Assembly: GCA_029059365.1 (NCBI GenBank)
Contig: JAIDVZ010000192.1
Span: 1 to 6,637 of the forward strand
DNA length: 6,637 bases
From: Opitutales bacterium
GTDB taxonomy: Bacteria; Verrucomicrobiota; Verrucomicrobiia; Opitutales; JAIRKQ01
Direction: 5' to 3'
The notes below the pieces were generated by a model. The model saw only the letters and a program-made list of their open reading frames with translations, had not been told where the DNA came from and searched no databases. This document shows, in pieces, positions 1 to 6,637 of this stretch. The position numbers were made by a program, and so were the translations under genes. The first letter of the stretch is position 1; every line of letters starts with the position of its first letter.

Positions 1-172
1 TTGAAATTGTGTTGAATTTTATTAGTATTTTTTTGTGATTATCTTATATTTATTTTTTGTTTAATTTTAGATATTCCTTACATAATATCCTTTTTTGGAT
101 TACTTTCATTAAGTTAATTTTTAATCTTTTCTATTGTTTAACCCACAAAGACTGTCTATCTTTACGGGCGAG
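1..172 (+). other. AT-rich non-coding leader upstream of the antiporter gene
   Basis: This stretch is dominated by T and A runs and has no convincing coding frame. A frame can be opened from a TTG at 57, but it runs into the antiporter in another frame and resembles nothing. A possible sigma70-like pair is TTGAAA at 1-6 and TAGTAT at 23-28 with a 16-bp spacer. Such matches arise easily by chance in DNA this AT-rich, so the promoter is only a suggestion. I see no riboswitch-like structure or strong terminator. The preceding gene must lie outside the window. Confidence 0.4.
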
Positions 173-2473
173 ATGGAGTATTCTTTACTTAATGATTTGG
201 CAATTGTCCTCTTTAGCTGCGGTATTTTCGCAATTATTTTTCACTACTTAAAGCTTCCATTGCTACTCGGCTACATCGTGGCTGGATATATCGTAGGACC
301 AAATTTTCATCTCGCTCCAACAGTTGGAAATGCCACGACGATCAATCAATTAAGCGAACTTGGAGTAATCTTTTTGATGTTCTTTATCGGACTGGAGTTT
401 GACTTATTTAAGCTCAAAAAAATCTTTTTCCCATCTCTTCTCGCCCTAATTCTGCAAACAGCTGGAATGATATTTGTTGGAGTAATGATAGCTCCGTTGT
501 TCAATTGGTCAGGTCTAAGTGGCCTATTCCTAGGTGCATTGTTGTCTATGGGATCTACAATGGTAACAATCCCGATGCTGAACGAACAGGGTGCTTTGCA
601 TACCGAATTCGGGCAATGTTCAGTCGGCCGATTGATAATGGAAGATATGTTGGCAATGTTGCTCTTGGTCATATTGTCAGGTATAGCTGTGACTGGACAC
701 TTCGCGTGGGATACTGCGTGGCATGTTTGTTTTTTGCTTGGAATTTTTATCGTTATGGTGTTTTGTATAGGAAAATCCCTTGCACCATTTTTCATGAATG
801 CGATCTTTCGATCGGGTTCTTCGGAAATTTTGCTAATAGCGGTAGTTGGTTGTATGTTAGCGGTATGCGTGCTAGCTGACCATTTTGGGCTATCAGTAGC
901 ATTGGGATCATTTCTCAGTGGCGCTATCTTAGCTAATACCACTGTTGCAGAAAACATTGAACAAGTAACCTCCCCATTGCGAACATTATTCGGGGCGGTT
1001 TTCTTCGCATCTATCGGGATTATGACTGACATCGGTAATGTGCTCCAACACTGGGAACTAGTATTAATGTTATCTATTCTGACCATCGTTGGACAAACAT
1101 TTTTCGGATCTGCAGGATTATTTCTCAGTGGAAAATCAGCAGAAACTTCGTTTCGAGCAGCATTTTCTCAGACACAAATCGGTGAATTTAGTTTCATAGT
1201 CGCGGCATTAGGTACATCACTCGGAGTTGTAGATAAAAACTTTGTATCGATAACATCTGGAATTGCTGTTGGAACGATCCTGATATCATCAACATTAAAT
1301 AGAAGAGCTGATAAAATCTTTCAATCTCTACAGACACATTGTCCAAAATTTATATGCGAACTTGGGGTCTTTTATCACAATCTTCTTAAGTTAGCAGACA
1401 ATCGATTATCAAAGAATGAGTTGCTGAAACTGGTAACACGACCATTATTGAAAATGGTTCTGTGGTTCTTTCTCCTGAGTGGGTCAATATTTACTGTCTC
1501 CTACACAGCTGTGATGATACAACGTGAGAATTTTAACGGAATTTTCAAATCAAGCATCATGCAAAATATTGTATGGGCAAGTGCGTTCGTTCTTTGTTTA
1601 CCATTTTTGATCGGGCTTATAAAAAATCTCAATGATATATTATTTGGGATTCTCGAGCGCTTGACTGCGAGCAATATTCACAACAAACAAATGCAGACAA
1701 AAATGTTTGGGATTTTGCGTTACATAACCAGCCTGCTCGTGTTATTTTTCTTCAGCGGCATATTTCTTAGCCTTTCATCACGGTACCTCCCGAGTGGGAT
1801 ATCCATTGCATCATTTGGTATAGCAATCTTATTGATTGGTGTACTACTTTGGCGAAGATTGATATTGGTAAACAGTAACCTTGAGCATGCGTTTATCGAA
1901 AGTTTCAACGATAAAATCGAATCGAATGAGCAGAAGCATCGAAATAGGCTTCTTAAACAACTTACCAGTGGCCAAGAATGGCAGCTCGCGACTGAAGAAA
2001 TTGTAATGAAAAAAAATTATTCTGCTGTCGGTATGCGCATTATAGACACCATGTTACGCACACATTCCGGTGCAACAATTGTCGCAATTTCACGCAATGG
2101 ATTTACCGAATACAATCCACCAGCAAATACCATACTTTTCCCGGGAGATCATGTCATATTACTCGGCGATGAAGTACAGTTACCAAAAGCTAAAGAAATT
2201 CTCGAGGCCGAATCTGATACCGATGGGTACAAGGAGCAAGAATTTAACCTCTCACAGATATGTATCGGAAATCATGCCGATTTTACGAATAAGACACTCG
2301 AGCAACTGGATTTTCGCTCAAAGTATAACCTGAATATTGTCACCATACAACGTGGATCCGAAAAAATAACAGACATACGTGCGGATATCATGCTTTTGCC
2401 AAACGATATTCTGTGGGTCACAGGTAGTAAAAAAGCAATCAGCAACATTAATACTTTGTTTGGGATAAACTAA
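173..2473 (+). CDS. CPA2-family monovalent cation:proton antiporter (KefB/YbaL-like) with two C-terminal TrkA_C-like domains
   Basis: Predicted inner-membrane antiporter exchanging K+ or Na+ for H+, acting in pH and ion homeostasis; the ion cannot be read from sequence. From the ATG at 173 it has 766 residues. The CPA2 bundle spans about residues 7-375 and shows GYIVAGYIVGP, FLMFFIGLEFD, an acidic Glu157-Asp158 pair in IMEDMLAM (the position of the QD or ED ion-site motif in Kef/YbaL proteins) and GLSVALGSFLSG at 239-250. About four further hydrophobic segments follow at 428-562. The cytoplasmic tail carries two TrkA_C (RCK_C)-like units at about 602-680 and 690-766, with no Rossmann RCK_N domain. 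An in-frame TTG at 134 would add 13 polar residues, but the ATG puts the first membrane helix close to the N-terminus. No good Shine-Dalgarno site precedes either start. ftsK follows after 8 bp. The family is clear; the substrate is not. Confidence 0.9.
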   Translation: MEYSLLNDLAIVLFSCGIFAIIFHYLKLPLLLGYIVAGYIVGPNFHLAPTVGNATTINQLSELGVIFLMFFIGLEFDLFKLKKIFFPSLLALILQTAGMIFVGVMIAPLFNWSGLSGLFLGALLSMGSTMVTIPMLNEQGALHTEFGQCSVGRLIMEDMLAMLLLVILSGIAVTGHFAWDTAWHVCFLLGIFIVMVFCIGKSLAPFFMNAIFRSGSSEILLIAVVGCMLAVCVLADHFGLSVALGSFLSGAILANTTVAENIEQVTSPLRTLFGAVFFASIGIMTDIGNVLQHWELVLMLSILTIVGQTFFGSAGLFLSGKSAETSFRAAFSQTQIGEFSFIVAALGTSLGVVDKNFVSITSGIAVGTILISSTLNRRADKIFQSLQTHCPKFICELGVFYHNLLKLADNRLSKNELLKLVTRPLLKMVLWFFLLSGSIFTVSYTAVMIQRENFNGIFKSSIMQNIVWASAFVLCLPFLIGLIKNLNDILFGILERLTASNIHNKQMQTKMFGILRYITSLLVLFFFSGIFLSLSSRYLPSGISIASFGIAILLIGVLLWRRLILVNSNLEHAFIESFNDKIESNEQKHRNRLLKQLTSGQEWQLATEEIVMKKNYSAVGMRIIDTMLRTHSGATIVAISRNGFTEYNPPANTILFPGDHVILLGDEVQLPKAKEILEAESDTDGYKEQEFNLSQICIGNHADFTNKTLEQLDFRSKYNLNIVTIQRGSEKITDIRADIMLLPNDILWVTGSKKAISNINTLFGIN

Positions 2474-2481
2474 AAATCGAC

Positions 2482-4845
2482 ATGAGCAACAACACTACCT
2501 TCAGGTCTCCAAATCCAGTAAAGCCAGTACAAGCGTGCGTGCTTTTATTAATAGGTATTCTGCTGATGCTTGCGTTCATCGATTTTCATCCACAACAGAC
2601 ACGTTTGGTGAGCACAGCGATCAACACATCTGAGGTTAACGAAAACCTAGTTGGAGAATTTGGGGCTTATACAACATTTTATAGTATACGATACATAGGA
2701 TTTGCATATTGGTTACTGCCATTCTGCTTCATTTGGTCAGCTTATATCTTAGTACGTCCTCAGACTCGATTATTAAACAAACGTCGATTACTTGCGATGA
2801 CCACTTTGCTCATAAGTTCGATCGGACTACTCGAGTTTGTACAACAGCACTTCATGAGCGCGGAAACATTTTTGCAATTTTCAGATAATAAGTATTCTGG
2901 CGGATTAGGTGGAATATTCGGGACCTATATTTTCTATTATTGCATTGAGCCAATTTTTGGTGAGATCGGGGGAGCACTAATTTTATCGACTATTTTTCTG
3001 CTCAGCCTGATCGGTACATTAACACGTAGCCCATCGCTTAATGCTGCACTTGAGCGCGAAATACAAAAATACGGCTACTTCCGTGTCATGGTAGTCAATA
3101 AAATTAAAAGATTTTTTTGTATATTTTTTAAATGTATAAAAATTCTTATCTCTCTGATAATAAAGCTATTAAGATTAATTTTGCGATTAAAACGTCCTAA
3201 TTCCACAAACATTGACAATACAAGTGGCGATGTCGCACGTGAAAGAAGTAAGCCAATTAAAAAAGAACCATCAAAATTAAAAATTATTGAGCCAAATATT
3301 CAACAAAGCACTATAACTAACAGGCAAGAATGGCAGCCAAATAAAGTAGATGGAAATTATGTTTTCCCGACAATCGATTTATTGCAACAATCCCAAATTT
3401 CGAAAGACAACGCCGATGATCATGCTGCTATTTCTCAGCAGTTGGTCTCCACCCTTGCAGAATTCGGAATAGCCGTTATACCAGGCGAGGTACATACAGG
3501 CCCAGTGATAACACGCTACGAAATCACACCTGCGCCTGGGGTACGTGTCGAAAAAATCCTAAACCTCGATAAAAATATCGCCTTAAGCTTACGCGCACAG
3601 TCTGTTCGCATTTTAGCGCCCGTGCCAGGCAAAGGATGTGTCGGGATCGAATTACCAAACAAGTTACCACAGATGGTCTGTTTGCGTGAAATTTTAGAGT
3701 CTGTGGAATGGGCACGCATGAAAGCAGATATCCCAATCGTGCTCGGTCGAGGTACAACCGGAGAACCCATGCTCAATGATCTTGCGAAAATGCCACATTT
3801 ATTGATCGCTGGGTCTACAGGTTCCGGTAAAACAGTGTGTATAAATGCCATTATAGCTTCCCTAGTTTATCATGCATCTCCTAGTGACCTACGGTTCATC
3901 ATGGTTGATCCTAAAATTGTTGAGATGCAGGTGTTCAACGACCTGCCACATATGTTGATCCCGGTCGTAACCGATCCAAAGAAGGTACCAAATGCCCTAA
4001 AATGGCTAATAAGCGAGATGGAACGCCGGTATAAAATTTTCGCAACCGCTGGTGTGCGTAATATCGCCGGATTCAATGCAAAAATTATGCGTGATGCTGA
4101 TGAACGAGCGCGAGCAAGAGAACTTGAACTTTCCCTTTCCCCTGAAGAACGCTCAGCAATCGATAATATCGCAGATACTGGTGAGCATGTTGAGGTTCCA
4201 AAGACCAAAATGCCTTATATAGTGTGTATTATTGATGAGCTTGCCGATTTAATGCTTGTTGCACCTGCAGATATCGAAACTTGTGTAGCTAGATTGGCCC
4301 AATTGGCACGTGCCGCAGGGATACATCTGATACTGGCGACTCAGCGTCCCTCTGTAAATGTCATCACCGGGATAATTAAAGCAAATTTACCGAGTAGAAT
4401 AGCATTTAAAGTTGCTTCAAAAGTCGATAGTCGAACGATTTTGGACGTCGGTGGGGCTGAAGCACTGCTTGGACGAGGCGATATGCTATTTCAACCACCT
4501 GGAGCTAGTGGCTTATTACGCGCTCAAGGAGCACTCGTATCAGATGAAGAGATCAACAATATTGTCCGCTTTTTGCATGAAAAGAACGGAGCTCCAAAAT
4601 ATATGATGGATGTACATGCTCAAATCGAACAACTCGGCGAAGAAGATGATGAATTTGGTGAAGATTGGGATGATGATATGATCCCAAAAGCGCTGGAAGT
4701 TTTACGTAACAGCGATCGCGCCTCAACTTCTCTACTTCAACGCAGGTTAAAAATCGGGTATAACCGGGCTGCCCGGATCATGGAAACTTTAGAGGCTAAA
4801 GGTCTTGTTTCACTTGATCGTAGCCAACGAGACCAAGGTGATTAG
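2482..4845 (+). CDS. ftsK: DNA translocase FtsK/SpoIIIE
   Basis: Membrane-anchored hexameric ATPase that pumps double-stranded DNA at the division septum and, in species with XerCD/dif, activates chromosome dimer resolution. It has 787 residues, a usual length. Membrane helices lie near residues 16-34, 70-91, 103-119 and 160-180, with the FtsK-type GGLGGIFG at 140-147. An unusual basic, hydrophobic stretch at 206-238 and a short polar linker to about 290 follow. The alpha/beta motor begins near NYVFPTIDLL (292-301). It has PGPVITRYE-like alpha-domain sequence, Walker A GSTGSGKT at 444-451 (Lys450), Walker B CIIDE ending Asp585-Glu586, QRPS at 621-624 and LLGRGDML at 662-669. The C-terminal winged-helix gamma domain (about 730-787) contains LLQRR and GYNRAARIME, very close to the E. 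coli gamma domain that reads KOPS orientation sequences. All catalytic motifs are intact. The ATG lies 8 bp after the antiporter stop, so co-transcription is likely. Confidence 0.97.
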   Translation: MSNNTTFRSPNPVKPVQACVLLLIGILLMLAFIDFHPQQTRLVSTAINTSEVNENLVGEFGAYTTFYSIRYIGFAYWLLPFCFIWSAYILVRPQTRLLNKRRLLAMTTLLISSIGLLEFVQQHFMSAETFLQFSDNKYSGGLGGIFGTYIFYYCIEPIFGEIGGALILSTIFLLSLIGTLTRSPSLNAALEREIQKYGYFRVMVVNKIKRFFCIFFKCIKILISLIIKLLRLILRLKRPNSTNIDNTSGDVARERSKPIKKEPSKLKIIEPNIQQSTITNRQEWQPNKVDGNYVFPTIDLLQQSQISKDNADDHAAISQQLVSTLAEFGIAVIPGEVHTGPVITRYEITPAPGVRVEKILNLDKNIALSLRAQSVRILAPVPGKGCVGIELPNKLPQMVCLREILESVEWARMKADIPIVLGRGTTGEPMLNDLAKMPHLLIAGSTGSGKTVCINAIIASLVYHASPSDLRFIMVDPKIVEMQVFNDLPHMLIPVVTDPKKVPNALKWLISEMERRYKIFATAGVRNIAGFNAKIMRDADERARARELELSLSPEERSAIDNIADTGEHVEVPKTKMPYIVCIIDELADLMLVAPADIETCVARLAQLARAAGIHLILATQRPSVNVITGIIKANLPSRIAFKVASKVDSRTILDVGGAEALLGRGDMLFQPPGASGLLRAQGALVSDEEINNIVRFLHEKNGAPKYMMDVHAQIEQLGEEDDEFGEDWDDDMIPKALEVLRNSDRASTSLLQRRLKIGYNRAARIMETLEAKGLVSLDRSQRDQGD

Positions 4846-4866
4846 CGATCATAAATCACGGTGTCG

Positions 4867-4898
4867 AAAGATTTTTAAATATCTTTTCACAAAAATCT
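4867..4898. repeat. Overlapping inverted repeats in the ftsK-exoribonuclease gap
   Basis: The 129-bp gap 4846-4974 contains a 20-bp near-perfect palindrome at 4867-4886 (arms AAAGAT and ATCTTT; one mismatched pair inside). A second, mutually exclusive pairing joins AGATTTTT at 4869-4876 with AAAAATCT at 4891-4898. Both stems are A/T-rich, and no clean U-tract follows the longer fold, so this is at best a weak terminator. It could instead be an operator for the downstream pair, or a chance structure in AT-rich DNA. The rest of the gap has no coding frame. TTTACA at 4916-4921 looks like a -35 box but has no well-spaced -10 partner. Confidence 0.35.
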
Positions 4899-4974
4899 CC
4901 CCCAGTATATCGAGCTTTACAAACTTCAGCATAAAATATTGAAATATGTAAGTTTTTGTTTACTGAGTCGTGGC

Positions 4975-5955
4975 ATGTACGATATTATATCAACACTCGA
5001 CTTAAAATCTGCACCCGAAGGCTCGCGTTTCTCGACGGCCATAATGGTTCTTAGTGTTGATAGTAAGACGTCAGCAAAAAATAATGCCGAATATCTTGAT
5101 GTAAAAGTTGGCGACAAAAATTCTAATTTTTCATGCAAAATATTTGGTAGCTCACCAGTTTTTAACCTTTTTAAAACCGTAAAAGGTGGCACAGTTATAC
5201 TACTTGAGGGGATCACTAAACAGTATAATGGTACATTTTCTCCGGAAATTACATTTGCCAAAGAACTTTCTGATAAGGAGATCGCCGAGGGAGATTTTGA
5301 AAAAAAATTACTCAATTGTGCAACTGAGGGATGTTCATCTTTAAAGGATGATTTGGAAAAAATAATCAACACAGTAAGCAATCCCACTTTACGGCAAGTC
5401 ATTATTGATATTTTTAACGAAATTGAAGAGCCATTTGATCGGAAACCAGCCGGTACATCCATGCATCATGCTTACCGTAATGGATTGCTCGAACATACTG
5501 TACATGCAGCTAAGGCCGGACAATCTCTTTTACCGCTTTACCCTTTTATCGATTATGATCTCGCGATTGCTGGGTTGGTTTTACACGATATCGGTAAGGT
5601 ATTTGAGTATGACGATGAAATGGTAGCCCAAAAAACTAAAATTGGGATTCTTCAAGGGCACTTAGTTATAGGATATCGTATCGTTCGGCGAGTGGCATTG
5701 CAAAATAAATTAGATGATTCTCTGCTTGAAAGACTCGAGCATATCTTGCTCAGTCATCATGATCTTCCCGAATATGGCGCCGCTGTACGACCAGCTACCC
5801 CAGAAGCTTTTTTCGTTGCCCTAGTTGATAACTTAGACGCCAAAATGGGTATGGTTGAACAGCTTTTAAAGGCTACTCCAGAATGTAATGTATTTTCTGA
5901 TCGACACTTTGGATTGGACGCTAAAATCTTGGTCGAAAAAGTGGTTCACAAATGA
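4975..5955 (+). CDS. YhaM-like 3'-5' exoribonuclease (OB-fold plus HD domain)
   Basis: Predicted cytoplasmic metal-dependent nuclease trimming RNA from the 3' end, as described for Bacillus subtilis YhaM (314 aa). From the ATG at 4975 the product has 326 residues. An OB-fold nucleic-acid-binding domain occupies about residues 1-95 (including YLDVKVGDK and VILLEGITKQYNG). A helical connector and the HD phosphohydrolase domain follow. Candidate metal ligands are His174 in NGLLEHT, His204-Asp205 in LVLHDIGK, His229 in GHLVIGY, His261-His262 in LLSHHD, and Asp285 or Asp288 in VDNLDAKMGM. The GHL, SHHD and DNLDAKM blocks closely match what I recall of YhaM, which makes a generic HD hydrolase less likely. 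An in-frame TTG at 4939 would add 12 residues, but MYDIISTLDL is the better N-terminus. Only a weak TGAG lies upstream. It sits 30 bp before the pseudouridine synthase, suggesting one transcript for RNA-processing functions. Confidence 0.87.
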   Translation: MYDIISTLDLKSAPEGSRFSTAIMVLSVDSKTSAKNNAEYLDVKVGDKNSNFSCKIFGSSPVFNLFKTVKGGTVILLEGITKQYNGTFSPEITFAKELSDKEIAEGDFEKKLLNCATEGCSSLKDDLEKIINTVSNPTLRQVIIDIFNEIEEPFDRKPAGTSMHHAYRNGLLEHTVHAAKAGQSLLPLYPFIDYDLAIAGLVLHDIGKVFEYDDEMVAQKTKIGILQGHLVIGYRIVRRVALQNKLDDSLLERLEHILLSHHDLPEYGAAVRPATPEAFFVALVDNLDAKMGMVEQLLKATPECNVFSDRHFGLDAKILVEKVVHK

Positions 5956-5985
5956 TCATCTTGTCGAAATATTTTGGTTAAACTC

Positions 5986-6637
5986 ATGGATCACAACGAT
6001 TCATTCCCAAAATCCATGGTATTTAAACCAAAATCCGCAGAAATTTGTGTATCAAATTGGCAACAATATCTCAATAAGCAGGTAACTGTAGAATCAGTAA
6101 CACCTGATGGAATTGCTGCACTAAACAAACCTCAAGGGGTATTAGCACATCCAAATATTGATCAACGAGCCTCAAGTAACGCGATTTTCACTTGCCCATA
6201 CTCTATGAAGAATGAAATGTATTATTCTTCCGATGGGCCAGTTGCATACCTGCTTAACAGGCTAGACTCCCCGGTATCTGGCCTAATTTTAATTGGCTTG
6301 AACAAAGATGTAGCACAAGCAGTGAAGCGTGCTTTTCGCGAAAAAACGGTTATTAAAAAATATTTAGCTTTATTGAAGGGCCATCTTTCAAATAGACAGG
6401 GAGTTTGGCGATCGAATATCGCAAAAATAAAAACAAATAATACCGTCCGAGCGGCAAAATATGGGAACAATATTGCAATTACGGAGTATAAACTGTTGCA
6501 TGAATTCTCTTGGCACTCAACTGCACTATCTTTTGTTGAACTTCGGCCAATAACAGGTCGCACACATCAATTGCGTCTTCATTGCGCCCAAAATTTGGTA
6601 CCAATAATCGGTGATAAAATTTATGGAAATTTTACAT
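5986..6637 (+). CDS. RluA-family pseudouridine synthase (3' end cut by the window edge)
   Basis: Predicted enzyme converting specific uridines in rRNA or tRNA to pseudouridine. The frame is open from ATG 5986 to the edge: 217 codons plus one base, no stop. Motif order is that of the family: LNKPQGVLAHP near residues 47-57, the active-site block NRLDSPVSGL at 91-100 with presumed catalytic Asp94, FREKTVIKKYLALLKG after it, and PITGRTHQLRLHC at 188-200. IIGDKIYGNF comes just before the cut, so perhaps only a few tens of residues are missing. The N-terminal part is short and has no evident S4 domain, as in RluA or TruC rather than RluC or RluD. The usual HRLD reads NRLD here. A second ATG at 6016 would drop 10 residues; neither start has a Shine-Dalgarno site. 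The target uridine cannot be assigned. It starts 30 bp after the exoribonuclease stop, probably in the same operon. Confidence 0.9.
   Translation, partial: MDHNDSFPKSMVFKPKSAEICVSNWQQYLNKQVTVESVTPDGIAALNKPQGVLAHPNIDQRASSNAIFTCPYSMKNEMYYSSDGPVAYLLNRLDSPVSGLILIGLNKDVAQAVKRAFREKTVIKKYLALLKGHLSNRQGVWRSNIAKIKTNNTVRAAKYGNNIAITEYKLLHEFSWHSTALSFVELRPITGRTHQLRLHCAQNLVPIIGDKIYGNFT

Noticed and set aside
134..172. TTG-initiated 13-residue extension of the antiporter
   Set aside because: The extra residues are polar, the upstream bases have no ribosome-binding signal, and the ATG at 173 places the first membrane helix close to the N-terminus.
57..251. Small + strand frame starting with TTG in the AT-rich leader
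   Set aside because: It is hydrophobic only because of T-rich codons, overlaps the antiporter start in another frame, and has no ribosome-binding site or recognisable similarity.
346..1086. 246-codon open frame on the - strand opposite the antiporter
   Set aside because: It lies wholly antisense to a clearly conserved membrane protein, its translation resembles no family I know, and it has no plausible start context. It is a by-product of the coding sequence on the other strand.
3516..4208. Several - strand open frames opposite the FtsK motor region
   Set aside because: They lie antisense to the most conserved part of FtsK, including Walker A, and encode nothing recognisable.
4926..5462. 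178-codon - strand frame opposite the exoribonuclease
   Set aside because: The + strand frame carries the conserved OB-fold and HD motifs; the antisense translation has none.
5888..6085. Small + strand frame spanning the exoribonuclease end and the pseudouridine synthase start
   Set aside because: It overlaps both genes in another frame and shows no motif; the overlap is explained by chance openness.
6222..6563. 113-codon - strand frame near the right edge
   Set aside because: It is antisense to the pseudouridine synthase frame, which contains the NRLD and GRTHQLRLH motifs.
1..6637. Search for tRNA or rRNA genes, CRISPR repeats, insertion sequence ends, toxin-antitoxin or defence genes
   Set aside because: Nothing by eye matches any of these. 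The window is almost fully occupied by four conserved housekeeping-type genes.

Overview
This is an AT-rich (roughly 40% G+C by eye) chromosomal window carrying four genes, all on the + strand. In order they are a CPA2-type cation:proton antiporter, an FtsK/SpoIIIE DNA translocase, a YhaM-like OB-fold/HD-domain 3'-5' exoribonuclease, and an RluA-family pseudouridine synthase that runs off the right edge. All are conserved housekeeping-type genes with intact motifs. I see no mobile element, CRISPR array, tRNA, rRNA, toxin-antitoxin pair, phage gene or defence locus.

Organism: a bacterium using the standard code; TAA, TAG and TGA each end one gene. The FtsK Walker B region (IIDELADLM followed by VAPADIE), the short NRLDS-type RluA protein and the antiporter with two C-terminal TrkA_C-like domains but no RCK_N domain remind me of the Verrucomicrobiota/PVC group, perhaps an AT-rich Opitutae relative. 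This is recall-based inference of low to moderate confidence. None of the four start codons has a strong Shine-Dalgarno sequence at normal spacing.

Layout: 1-172 is a very AT-rich non-coding leader. The antiporter (173-2473) and ftsK (2482-4845) are only 8 bp apart and probably co-transcribed. A 129-bp gap (4846-4974) holds overlapping inverted repeats and separates them from the exoribonuclease (4975-5955), which is followed after 30 bp by the pseudouridine synthase (5986 to the edge). The window therefore reads as two short co-directional units: envelope ion transport plus chromosome segregation, then RNA processing plus RNA modification.

I did not find a previously undescribed system. The points worth a second look are modest: the antiporter's architecture, a cationic amphipathic segment after the FtsK membrane domain, the missing Shine-Dalgarno signals, the palindromic gap, the His-to-Asn change next to the pseudouridine synthase active site, and repeated use of the CTC-GAG codon pair.
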